Assembly (NCBI RefSeq): GCF_003999995.1
Contig: NZ_RJAD01000002.1
Location: forward strand, 434,001 to 498,000
Direction of reading: 5' to 3'
DNA length: 64,000 nt
Source: Microbacterium sulfonylureivorans
GTDB lineage: Bacteria > Actinomycetota > Actinomycetes > Actinomycetales > Microbacteriaceae
Shown here: positions 1 to 8,883 of the stretch, piece by piece
How the letters are laid out: each line of letters opens with the position of its first letter
Numbering within the stretch: position 1 is the stretch's first letter
Notes under the pieces: model-generated
What the model was told of the DNA's origin: nothing
The model's input: only the letters and a program-made list of their open reading frames with translations
The model's database searches: none
Program-made: the position numbers and the translations under genes

Positions 1-736
1 GGGTCACGGTGACGCTGTCGGATGTCTGGGTGACGCCCTGGAACCGGACGCCCAGCGACGAGGCGATGCCGCGGCGCCGGAACGCGCGCTCGAGCGCTTT
101 GCTGAGCGCGATGTCCTCGTTGGGCACGAGGTGGTCCAGCGCCTCGACGATCGTGACCTCGACGCCGAACGAGCGCCACACGCTGGCGAACTCCACGCCG
201 ATCACACCGCCGCCGAGGATCACCACGCGCGACGGGACCTCGTCGAGCTCGAGCGCGTGCTCGCTGGTGAGGACCCGGCCGCCGATCTCGAGGCCCGGGA
301 GGCTGCGGCTGTATGAGCCGGTCGCCAGCACCACATCCGTACCGCGGTACAGGTCGTCCCCGACGCGGACGGAAGGCCCCGCCTCCAGGCGGCCTTCGCC
401 GGACACGACGGTGATGCCGCGGGCTTTGACGAGACCTTCGAGTCCCTTGAACTTCTTCGCGACGATGCCCTCACGGTAGGCGCGGACGCCGGCCGGGTCG
501 ATGCCGTCGAAGGTGGCGCGGATGCCGATGGCCGAGGCATCCCGAGCCGTCTCGGCGACCTCGGCGGCGTGGAGCAGCGCCTTGGTGGGGATGCACCCTC
601 GGTGGAGGCATGTGCCGCCCACCTTGTCCTTCTCGACGAGGGCGACCGACTTGCCGAGCTCGGCGGCGCGCAGCGCAGCGGCGTAGCCGCCGCTGCCGCC
701 GCCGAGGACGACGAGATCGAAGGTGTGGTCGGTCAT
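1..736 (-). CDS. lpdA: dihydrolipoyl dehydrogenase, 3' end cut by the window
   Basis: This is the FAD-dependent E3 subunit that reoxidises dihydrolipoamide in 2-oxoacid dehydrogenase complexes. The ATG start is at 736, and about 245 codons are present before the window edge. The N-terminus carries the FAD-binding GGGSGG motif near residues 12-17 and the redox disulfide motif GGTCLHRGC (Cys43 and Cys48), diagnostic of the class I pyridine nucleotide-disulfide oxidoreductases. A second dinucleotide fold, VILGGGVIGVEFAS, follows near residue 175. The start codon shares one base with the stop codon of the upstream aminopeptidase gene, so the two are probably one transcript and translationally coupled. 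The family is certain; the exact complex served (pyruvate or 2-oxoglutarate) is not visible here. Confidence 0.95.
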   Translation of the reverse strand, partial: MTDHTFDLVVLGGGSGGYAAALRAAELGKSVALVEKDKVGGTCLHRGCIPTKALLHAAEVAETARDASAIGIRATFDGIDPAGVRAYREGIVAKKFKGLEGLVKARGITVVSGEGRLEAGPSVRVGDDLYRGTDVVLATGSYSRSLPGLEIGGRVLTSEHALELDEVPSRVVILGGGVIGVEFASVWRSFGVEVTIVEALDHLVPNEDIALSKALERAFRRRGIASSLGVRFQGVTQTSDSVTVT

Positions 737-2211
737 CAGGACTCCTCTGTCGTGACGAAGCGGATCAGGCTGCGGACGGTCGCGGCGGTCGGGCCCTTGT
801 CGGTGAATCCGAACCCGCCGCCCTTGTTCATGCCGACGCCGGCGATGTCGAGGTGCACCCAGGGGATGCGAGGCGCGTCGGCCCCGTCACCGGTGCGCCC
901 GACGAAGTGGCGCAGGAACAGCCCGGCGAACAGCGATCCCCCCGCGGGGTCGCCGATCTTGGCGTTCTGCAGGTCGGCGATGGGGGAGTCGAGCTCGTCG
1001 ACCATATGGGCGGGAAGGGGCAGCTGCCACGCGAGCTCAGCTTCGGCGGCCGCCGCCTCGAGATAACGGGCGACAGCCGCGTCGTCGCCCATGACTCCGG
1101 CGTGGCGGCTCCCGAGTGCGATCGTGATCGCACCGGTCAGGGTCGCCACGTCGATCAGCAGATCCGGGTGCTCGCGACTCGCCGCGACCAGGCCGTCGGC
1201 CAGCACGAGACGGCCCTCGGCATCTGTGTTGAGCACCTCGACGGTCGTTCCGTCGAGCATGCACAGGACGTCGCCCGGGCGCGTTGCGCGCCCTGACGGC
1301 ATGTTGTCTGCGACGCACAGCCAGGCTGTCACCTTCACCGGCGCACCGATCGTCGCAACGGCGCGAAGCACGGCCAGCGACGTCGCGGCGCCGCACATGT
1401 CGTACTTCATCCCCACCATCGATGCGGCCGGCTTCAGCGAGAGTCCGCCCGTGTCGAAGGTGATGCCCTTGCCGACGAGCGCGACGTGGCGCGTCGCGCC
1501 CTCCGGCGCGTACTCGAGTCGGATGAGGCGGGGCGGGCGGTCCGATCCTTGACCGACCCCGAGGATGCCGCCGTAGCCGCCCGCACGGAGTGCGGCCTCG
1601 TCGAGCACCTCGACGGTGACCGGGAGACCGTCGACCGAGGCCGTTGCCCGGTCGGCGAAGTCGGCGGGTCCGAGCCATTCGGCCGGGATCGACACGAGGT
1701 CCTTCACGAGGGCGACGGCGTCGGCGATCGCGACGATCCGCGCGAGAGCAACGGCATCGGCCGGCGCGGACCCGTGGACGACGACCCGTGACGCGCGCGC
1801 CTTGGGCGCCTCCGACTTGTAGCCGTCGAACCGGTATCCGCCGAGAGCCGCGCCCTCGGCCACTGCAGTCCACAGGGCCGGCTCGGCGTACGGCGCGGCG
1901 ACGGCGACGGCGGCGAACCCCGTCAGCGTGCGGACCGCCGCACCGACCGCGTCGCGGAGCGCAGCGGCGTCCGGGGCGGCGCCGGTGCCGACGACCGCGA
2001 GCGGAAGGGTGGTCGACTCCGGTGCGTAGACGCGCTGCAACGCTGCGGCGGAGCCCGTGAAGCCGGTGGCCAGGAGGGCTTCGCGAAGCCCCGGCCAGTC
2101 GGACAGATCGGGGGAGTCCTGGGTGTCGAGAGGGGGGAGTGCGATCAGAAGGGCGTCTGCGTCGGACTCTCGGATCGGTGCATCGCTGTATGCGAGGTCG
2201 GGAAACGACAT
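736..2211 (-). CDS. pepA: leucyl aminopeptidase (M17 family)
   Basis: This is a cytosolic two-metal aminopeptidase that removes N-terminal residues from peptides. The roughly 491-residue product has the N-terminal M17 domain and a C-terminal catalytic domain with the metal-binding stretches VGKGITFDTGG and the family signature NTDAEGRL. A GGAG element lies just upstream of the chosen ATG at 2211. An in-frame ATG at 2220 would add three residues and cannot be excluded. The gene is followed directly by lpdA, with a one-base stop/start overlap. It is divergent from the PAC2 gene, with only about 85 bp between the two starts. Confidence 0.93.
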   Translation of the reverse strand: MSFPDLAYSDAPIRESDADALLIALPPLDTQDSPDLSDWPGLREALLATGFTGSAAALQRVYAPESTTLPLAVVGTGAAPDAAALRDAVGAAVRTLTGFAAVAVAAPYAEPALWTAVAEGAALGGYRFDGYKSEAPKARASRVVVHGSAPADAVALARIVAIADAVALVKDLVSIPAEWLGPADFADRATASVDGLPVTVEVLDEAALRAGGYGGILGVGQGSDRPPRLIRLEYAPEGATRHVALVGKGITFDTGGLSLKPAASMVGMKYDMCGAATSLAVLRAVATIGAPVKVTAWLCVADNMPSGRATRPGDVLCMLDGTTVEVLNTDAEGRLVLADGLVAASREHPDLLIDVATLTGAITIALGSRHAGVMGDDAAVARYLEAAAAEAELAWQLPLPAHMVDELDSPIADLQNAKIGDPAGGSLFAGLFLRHFVGRTGDGADAPRIPWVHLDIAGVGMNKGGGFGFTDKGPTAATVRSLIRFVTTEES

Positions 2212-2296
2212 GGTCTCCATCCTAGGGAGGTCGCGTGTTCGCTCTGAGCGGGACCGGCTCGCCCCGGTGGTCGGCGGCGGCTCGTAGCATGGACCT

Positions 2297-3220
2297 ATGC
2301 CCCTGCCCGGTCCGCTGTTCGAGCGCTCGGCCTCCGCGCCCCCTGTGCCCCGAGGTCTGCCGCTCGTGATCGCGCTGACCGGATTCACCGACGCCGGCAG
2401 CGCCGTCAGCCGCGTCGTCGACTACTTCCGCGAGGACCTGTCACCGACGCCGGTGGCGGTCTACTCGAACGACGTCATGCTCGACTACCGGGCGCGGCGA
2501 CCGGTGATCTCGTTCGACCAGGATCACCTCACCGACTACCGCCCGCCGCGCCTGGAGCTCTCGTTCGCCCACGATGCCCTCGGCCAGCCGTTCCTGCTGC
2601 TGGCCGGCTACGAGCCCGACTTCGGGTGGGACGCCTTCGCAGCCTCGGTCCTCGCGTTCGTCGCCGACTACGCGGTGTCGACGGTGACCTGGGTCCACGC
2701 GATCCCGATGCCCGTCCCGCACACGCGACCCATCGGAACGACGGTCAGCGGCACGCGCAGCGAGCTCACCGAGGCCCACTCGGTCTGGCAGCCGCACACC
2801 GAGGTGCCCTCCACGGCAGGACACCTCCTCGAGTATCGCCTCGCCGAGGCGGGCGTGAGCGTCGCGGGGTTCGTGCTGCTGATCCCGCACTACCTCGGCG
2901 ACACCGAATACCCGGCCGCGGCCCTCGCGGCCCTCGACAGCCTGACGGTCGCGACGGGACTCGTCTTCACCGGCGAAGACCTCCGCGAGGAGAACCGCGA
3001 CTACCTGGCCAAGGTCGACGACCAGGTCGCCAACAGCGACGAGCTCTCCCGGATGGTCCAGGGCCTGGAGGAGCGCTACGACGCGTACATGGCGGGGTCG
3101 ACGCTGGCGACCCCGATGATCCACACCGGCGATCTGCCGAGCGCGGACGAACTCGCCGCTGAACTCGAGCGTTTCCTGGCCAGCAGGCCGACGGGCGACG
3201 AGGACAAACGCGGAGCCTGA
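2297..3220 (+). CDS. PAC2 family protein
   Basis: The 307-residue product belongs to the proteasome-assembly-chaperone-2 (PAC2) family found throughout Actinobacteria. The features seen are the N-terminal LVIALTGFTDAGSAVSRV stretch, the central PHTRPIG segment and the C-terminal DLPSADELAAELERFLA helix. The role of bacterial PAC2 proteins is not established; they are related in fold to archaeal and eukaryotic proteasome chaperones. A TAGCAT -10 box at 2285-2290 lies six bases before the ATG, so the transcript is probably leaderless. A GC-rich hairpin follows the gene. Confidence 0.85.
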   Translation: MPLPGPLFERSASAPPVPRGLPLVIALTGFTDAGSAVSRVVDYFREDLSPTPVAVYSNDVMLDYRARRPVISFDQDHLTDYRPPRLELSFAHDALGQPFLLLAGYEPDFGWDAFAASVLAFVADYAVSTVTWVHAIPMPVPHTRPIGTTVSGTRSELTEAHSVWQPHTEVPSTAGHLLEYRLAEAGVSVAGFVLLIPHYLGDTEYPAAALAALDSLTVATGLVFTGEDLREENRDYLAKVDDQVANSDELSRMVQGLEERYDAYMAGSTLATPMIHTGDLPSADELAAELERFLASRPTGDEDKRGA

Positions 3221-3235
3221 ACGGAATGCACGCAC

Positions 3236-3261
3236 GCTCCCCGACGTTTCCACAGGGGAGC
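3236..3261 (+). terminator. weak hairpin after the PAC2 gene
   Basis: A 7-bp perfect stem (gctcccc/ggggagc) with a 12-base loop lies 16 bases after the stop codon. There is no T-run, so termination is only plausible. Confidence 0.4.
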
Positions 3262-3442
3262 GATGAGAGCTGTTGGCGCCAATGCCTGCAGGACTTCTCA
3301 AGTGTGAGATACTAGACGCTCTGACCCGTTGTCAACTGGTTCCGTGAGGTCTTCTCGGCGGAGCGAGGACTTGACAAGGGTCTTACTAGTGTCCGAAATC
3401 GACCGGGGGCGTGGGGCACGCGTTCCTGGTGAAAGGCGAAAC

Positions 3443-4851
<1,409 letters not shown>

Positions 4852-4855
<4 letters not shown>

Positions 4856-5547
4856 GTGAGGCGAACGCCGGCAAGGCGCTCACCGTATCCGTCGAGGGCT
4901 CGTCGTTCGCACGCATTCCGATCCGCACGCGTGTCGTGATGCCCGGTGACGACCTCGACGCGTTCGTACGCGAGTACGCCGAGGAGATCGTCCGGAACGG
5001 CGACCTGCTCTTCGTGACCGAGAAGATCGTCGCCATCACCCAGGGTCGGTCCTACCTCGTCGAAGACATCAAGCCCCGCAGGCTCGCGCTCTTCCTGTCC
5101 AAGTACGTCACGCGCACTCCCTACGGCATCGGCCTCGGCATGCCCGAGACGATGGAGATGGCGCTGCGCGAGTGCGGAACGATCCGCATCCTGTTCGCGT
5201 CGGCCGTCGCCGCCGTCACCAAGGCGTTCGGCCGCAAGGGCGACTTCTACCGCATCGCGGGCGACAAGGCGCGCGCGATCGACGGGCCGACGAGCGGGAC
5301 CATCCCCCCGTACAACAAGGCCGTCGTACTCGGGCCCGAGCGACCGCGCGAGGTCGCCGAGCACCTCAAGGCGCTCCTCGGGGGCGTTCCGGAGGTCGCG
5401 GTGGTCGACATCAACGACCTCGGCGGCAACATCCTCGGGTCGACGCTCGACAAGGCGGGGGAGAAGCGCCTCGTCGCGATCCTCAAGGACAACCCGCTCG
5501 GTCAGGGACACCAGTCGACACCGCTCGGAGTCGTCCGCGCGGTCTAG
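4852..5547 (+). CDS. coenzyme F420-0:L-glutamate ligase-like protein
   Basis: The 231-residue product resembles the CofE/FbiB N-terminal family, which joins glutamate to F420-0 through a GTP-dependent gamma-amide bond. The family traits seen are [29 protein letters not shown], a Gly-rich [22 protein letters not shown] stretch and [11 protein letters not shown]. The GTG start overlaps the sigma-factor stop as GTGA, so translation is probably coupled. No other F420 genes (cofC, cofD, cofGH) are in the window. The substrate is therefore uncertain, and the protein may ligate something else. Confidence 0.75.
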
Positions 5548-5560
5548 CGCGCATCCAGTC

Positions 5561-5604
5561 CGCGAAAGGGGCGGGTTCTCGTTCGAGAACCCGCCCCTTT
5601 CGCG
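5561..5604. terminator. strong bidirectional terminator
   Basis: A perfect 21-bp inverted repeat with a two-base loop (arms 5561-5581 and 5584-5604). It begins 13 bases after the cofE-like stop and ends 15 bases before the stop of the convergent ATP-grasp gene. The AAAGGGGCGGG/CCCGCCCCTTT arms allow it to serve both strands. Confidence 0.85.
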
Positions 5605-5619
5605 TTCCGCTGAGGCGAT

Positions 5620-6642
5620 TCAGAAGCCGATCGCGGCGCGGTACCGGGGCTTGTGTCCGGTACGGATGCCGGTGACGCTGGGCTTGTTCTCATAGACCCC
5701 GGCGCCCCAGTTCCCTTCGACGAGGACCGGACCGTCGGGCGTGACCACGATGTCCCAGCCGACGTACTGAACCTGCGGCACGACGCGCGCGACCCGATCG
5801 ACGAACGCCTTCACCTCGTCGACCATCGGCAGCTGGAAGTCGCCGATGACGAAGCCGCTGTCCGGGTGGCGCTCGTGGACGTGTGCGTGAGAGTCGTACC
5901 CGGGTCCTACCGCGTGGCCGTTCTCGTCGAGCATCGTGTAGAAGCCGCCGAAGGTCATCTGGTCGCTGACCTCCCCGCGGCCGAACTTCTGCGCCATCGC
6001 GAGGATGTGCGTCTGCTCGCCGTCGAAGAACGCCGTGACGCGAGTGGTGTTGACGGTGCCGGGACAGACCGCGGCCAGGTCCGCGTGCTGGCGGATGACC
6101 TCTTCGATCAGGACCTCTCCGCGTTCGAGCAGGCCGCGGTGGAATGCATCCCAGTCCTCGACGTCCGCCGCGTGGTAGCGGTGCACGCCGGTGCCGGCCT
6201 GACCGATCGGCTCCTTCGTGACGATCGTGCCGTGCTCCTCGGTGAACGCGCGGACGGCTTCGGCGTTGCCCTCGTCCACGACCATCCAGTCTCGGTGGAG
6301 GTGCTCGCTGAAGACGCGGTCGAACTCGACCTTGTCGTGGAACATGTGGCGGAAGTCGGGGTGGTCGTAACGCTGCGACAGCTGGTTCGAGACCGGGTGG
6401 GTCATGTACGTCGCGCGCTCGGCCCTGGTGAGGATCGCGAAATCGTAGTCCACGTAGTCCTGGAATCCCACCTGACGGAAGCCGGCGGACCACAGCATGT
6501 CGACGAGCACGGCCGGGGTCCATTTGCCGTGCTGCTCCGAAGTCTCCTTGGCGCGGTCGACCACCGATCCGACGTCGATGCGACGGGCGCGGGCGGCGAG
6601 GTAGCGAAGGCGGGGCGCGAGGCCGAGGCCCTGAGAAGACAT
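5620..6642 (-). CDS. ATP-grasp protein of the sugar-transfer-associated type
   Basis: The 340-residue product looks like the ATP-grasp family called sugar-transfer-associated (ATPgrasp_ST). It has the nucleotide-binding segment IVTKEPIGQAGTGVHRY, an acidic hinge EVLIEEVIRQH, the segment CPGTVNTTRVTAFF and the metal-binding ending VGWDIVVTPDGPVLVEGNWGAG. Such proteins make carboxylate-amine or related ATP-dependent bonds; the substrate cannot be read from sequence. The gene is divergent from the racemase-like pair, with 47 bp between starts. That makes a shared envelope or peptidoglycan role conceivable, but this is inference. Confidence 0.75.
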   Translation of the reverse strand: MSSQGLGLAPRLRYLAARARRIDVGSVVDRAKETSEQHGKWTPAVLVDMLWSAGFRQVGFQDYVDYDFAILTRAERATYMTHPVSNQLSQRYDHPDFRHMFHDKVEFDRVFSEHLHRDWMVVDEGNAEAVRAFTEEHGTIVTKEPIGQAGTGVHRYHAADVEDWDAFHRGLLERGEVLIEEVIRQHADLAAVCPGTVNTTRVTAFFDGEQTHILAMAQKFGRGEVSDQMTFGGFYTMLDENGHAVGPGYDSHAHVHERHPDSGFVIGDFQLPMVDEVKAFVDRVARVVPQVQYVGWDIVVTPDGPVLVEGNWGAGVYENKPSVTGIRTGHKPRYRAAIGF

Positions 6643-6689
6643 GCGTACTCCGGGATGGGGGTTCGGGGGGTCCCGGATAGTCTAGAGGC

Positions 6690-7436
6690 GTGAGTTCGGC
6701 GAACCCTGGGCGCGGCGTCGCCGCGTCGGCCCCTGAGCCGTCCAGCGCTCCGGTCGCCCGCATCTCGGCATCCGCCGTCGCCCGCAACGCGTACATCGCG
6801 ATCTCGCGGGTTCCTGCGGGAACCCGGGTCGTCGCCGACCTGCGCGCCGATGCGTGGGGCCACGGGGCCCTCGCGGTCGCCGCCGAACTCCTCGCCGCGG
6901 GCGTCGACACGCTGCGCGTCGACGATGCCCCCGCTGCACACCTGCTCACGGACGCGGGCGTGTCCGGCGCCACCACCGTCGATCCGCCCGGCCTGGACTC
7001 GCTCACCCTGTTCGGCCTTCCCGGCGGTGCGCGCGACGCGACGCCCGCGATGCGCCTGAGCGGCACCGTTCTGAGTGTGAAGTCCCTCCGCCTGGGCGAG
7101 GGCGTCTCGTACGGCTACGCGTTCCGCGCCGCGACGGACACGCGCGTGGCGCTCGTTTCCGGCGGCTACGCCCAGGGAGTCGTCCGGGCGCTCGGTGGCC
7201 GCGCCCGGGTGACGATCGACGGCGTCCCGCACCCGATCGTGGGGCGCGTGGCGATGGACGTCTGCGTGGTCGACATCGGCGCGGAGCCGGTCGAACGGGG
7301 CGATGAGGCGGTCTTCTTCGGCGATCCACGGCACGACGAGCCTTCGCTCGCGGAATGGGTCGCCGCAACGGGGCTCGAGGCCGCCGAGCTCGTCACGGCC
7401 GTGGGGCTCCGCGCGACACGGGAGCACGCGGCATGA
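6690..7436 (+). CDS. truncated alanine racemase homologue lacking the PLP lysine
   Basis: The 248-residue product aligns by motif to bacterial alanine racemase but has a shortened N-terminal barrel. The position of the PLP lysine motif (K-A-N-A-Y-G-H-G in the family) reads LRADAWGHG, so Lys is replaced by Arg52. The sequence then jumps from about residue 90 to the C-terminal beta domain and omits roughly 140 barrel residues. That domain is complete: VSYGYAF with the catalytic-type Tyr141, GGYAQGVVRAL, and GRVAMDVCVVDIG with Met189-Asp190. The GTG start follows a TAGTCT box by six bases (leaderless). The stop overlaps the next gene's ATG. It cannot be an active racemase by itself; see the paired finding. 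Confidence 0.8.
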   Translation: MSSANPGRGVAASAPEPSSAPVARISASAVARNAYIAISRVPAGTRVVADLRADAWGHGALAVAAELLAAGVDTLRVDDAPAAHLLTDAGVSGATTVDPPGLDSLTLFGLPGGARDATPAMRLSGTVLSVKSLRLGEGVSYGYAFRAATDTRVALVSGGYAQGVVRALGGRARVTIDGVPHPIVGRVAMDVCVVDIGAEPVERGDEAVFFGDPRHDEPSLAEWVAATGLEAAELVTAVGLRATREHAA

Positions 7437-8479
7437 CCGGCGTCATGCGGGTCGACCTCGACCGGTTCGCGGCGAACGTGGCCCACGTCCGCCGCACGGT
7501 GGCCCCGTCCGAGCTGATGCTGGTCGTGAAGGACGACGCGTACGGGCACGGTCTCGGACCGGTCGTCCGCCGCGCGCATCGAGAGGGCGTGCGCTGGATC
7601 GGCGCCTTCGATGTCGCGACCGGGTGCCGCGTACGCGAGCTGCTCGGCGCCGACGTGCGGATCTTCTCGTGGATCGCGGCGTCCCGTGCCGAGGTCGCCG
7701 CGGCGGTCTCGGCCGACCTCGATCTCGGGGTGGGAGATCCCGCCCTGCTCGAGGACGTCGCCGCCGAGGCGCGATCGGCCGGGGCTCGCGCGCGCGTCCA
7801 CCTGAAGATCGACACGGGTCTGCACCGCAACGGCGTCCGGCCTGAGGACTGGGGCGCCTTCATCATGAGGGCGGCCGAGCTGGCGGCGGAGGGATGCCTC
7901 GACGTCGTCGGCGTCTGGAGTCACATCGCCGAGGCATCGGATCAGGACGATGACGAGGCGCGGGCGGTGTTCGACAGCGCGGTGGCAGATGCCCGCGCCG
8001 CCGGACTGTCGCCGAGCACCCTTCATCTCTCGGCCAGCGCTGCGTCCTTCGCGCGGTCGGAGTTCCGGTACGACATGGTCCGGGTGGGCGCGTTCTGCTA
8101 CGGGATCCGGCCCGCGGGCGGCCCTGGCGAGGACGCCCTGGGGGTACGGCCGGTCGCCACCCTCGAGGCGGAGGTCGCCCACGTAGCGGGCACCGAGGTC
8201 ACCATCTCGCTCGGATCGCTCGACGGCCTGCCCTCGACCCTCGGTGGCCGCGCGATGGTCGGCACTCCGGCCGGCCCACGGCGGCTGCTGGCCGTGGGCG
8301 CCGAATCCCGGGTGCAGGGCTGGGACGGCGCCGCGGTCGGCGACGTCGTCACCGTGTACGGCCCCGGGGGAGCGGGCGAATCCTCGGCCACGGATCTCGC
8401 CGAGGCGATCGGGACGATCGGCGAGGAGATCGCCGTACGCGTGTCTCCGCTCGTGCCCCGGATCTACGCGGGGGAGTGA
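7433..8479 (+). CDS. alanine racemase family protein with a degenerate C-terminal domain
   Basis: The 348-residue product has a full alanine racemase barrel: PLP lysine motif LVVKDDAYGHG (Lys33), VHLKIDTGLHRNG (Lys125, Arg132), LHLSASAA, and DMVRVGAFCYG. The C-terminal domain that normally supplies the second catalytic base to the partner subunit is altered. The VSYG tyrosine motif is replaced by VTISLGSLDGLP, and the GRVSMD motif by a sequence without Met-Asp. The ATG overlaps the previous stop as ATGA, implying coupled and perhaps stoichiometric synthesis with the preceding gene. Annotation simply as alr would probably be misleading. The amino acid used could be Ala or another peptidoglycan residue. 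Confidence 0.82.
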   Translation: MTGVMRVDLDRFAANVAHVRRTVAPSELMLVVKDDAYGHGLGPVVRRAHREGVRWIGAFDVATGCRVRELLGADVRIFSWIAASRAEVAAAVSADLDLGVGDPALLEDVAAEARSAGARARVHLKIDTGLHRNGVRPEDWGAFIMRAAELAAEGCLDVVGVWSHIAEASDQDDDEARAVFDSAVADARAAGLSPSTLHLSASAASFARSEFRYDMVRVGAFCYGIRPAGGPGEDALGVRPVATLEAEVAHVAGTEVTISLGSLDGLPSTLGGRAMVGTPAGPRRLLAVGAESRVQGWDGAAVGDVVTVYGPGGAGESSATDLAEAIGTIGEEIAVRVSPLVPRIYAGE

Positions 8480-8489
8480 CGCCTCGGCG

Positions 8490-8714
8490 TCAGTTGGTTT
8501 CGGCCAGTCGGGCCGTCTCGTCGTGCCACGAGGTCGCGATGGTGCGCAGCTTCTCCTCGTACTTGCGACCGTGGTGCGCGCAGAAGAGCAGCTCGCTGCC
8601 GTTCACCTCGGCGGCGATGTAGGCCTGCGCTCCACACGAGTCGCAGCGGTCGGCCGCGGTGAGGCGGTAGTCGAGGACGGCGCCCATCTCGGTGGGTGTC
8701 GAAAGAGTGGTCAT
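8490..8714 (-). CDS. small Zn-ribbon-like protein (DUF7455 type)
   Basis: The 74-residue product has a CDSCGAQAY motif and a downstream FCAHHGRKYEEKL motif, which together make a likely C2H-C metal site. I recognise it as a small actinobacterial protein, family DUF7455, usually found beside sigma-factor and topoisomerase genes. The ATG at 8714 is preceded by GAGGAGG, a near-perfect ribosome binding site, so upstream in-frame ATGs are not used. Function is unknown. It is convergent with the racemase gene and divergent from the topoisomerase gene. Confidence 0.8.
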   Translation of the reverse strand: MTTLSTPTEMGAVLDYRLTAADRCDSCGAQAYIAAEVNGSELLFCAHHGRKYEEKLRTIATSWHDETARLAETN

Positions 8715-8883
8715 CTCGGTGCCTCCTCGAATAGATAGAACTCCGGTGCGGGTCATGAAATACAACCACGCCTTTGTTTCGAGAATGCCGCGAACAGGTC
8801 ACATTTCGCTGAGCGCGTACGCCGGGGCCGGGCGGAGCGTGTCGGGGCCGTGCTCGAGGCCGCCCCGGATACGCTTGAGGATT

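Noticed and set aside
3371-3400. A TTGACA element upstream of the sigma gene as a standard promoter
   Set aside because: No acceptable -10 box at 16-18 bases downstream.
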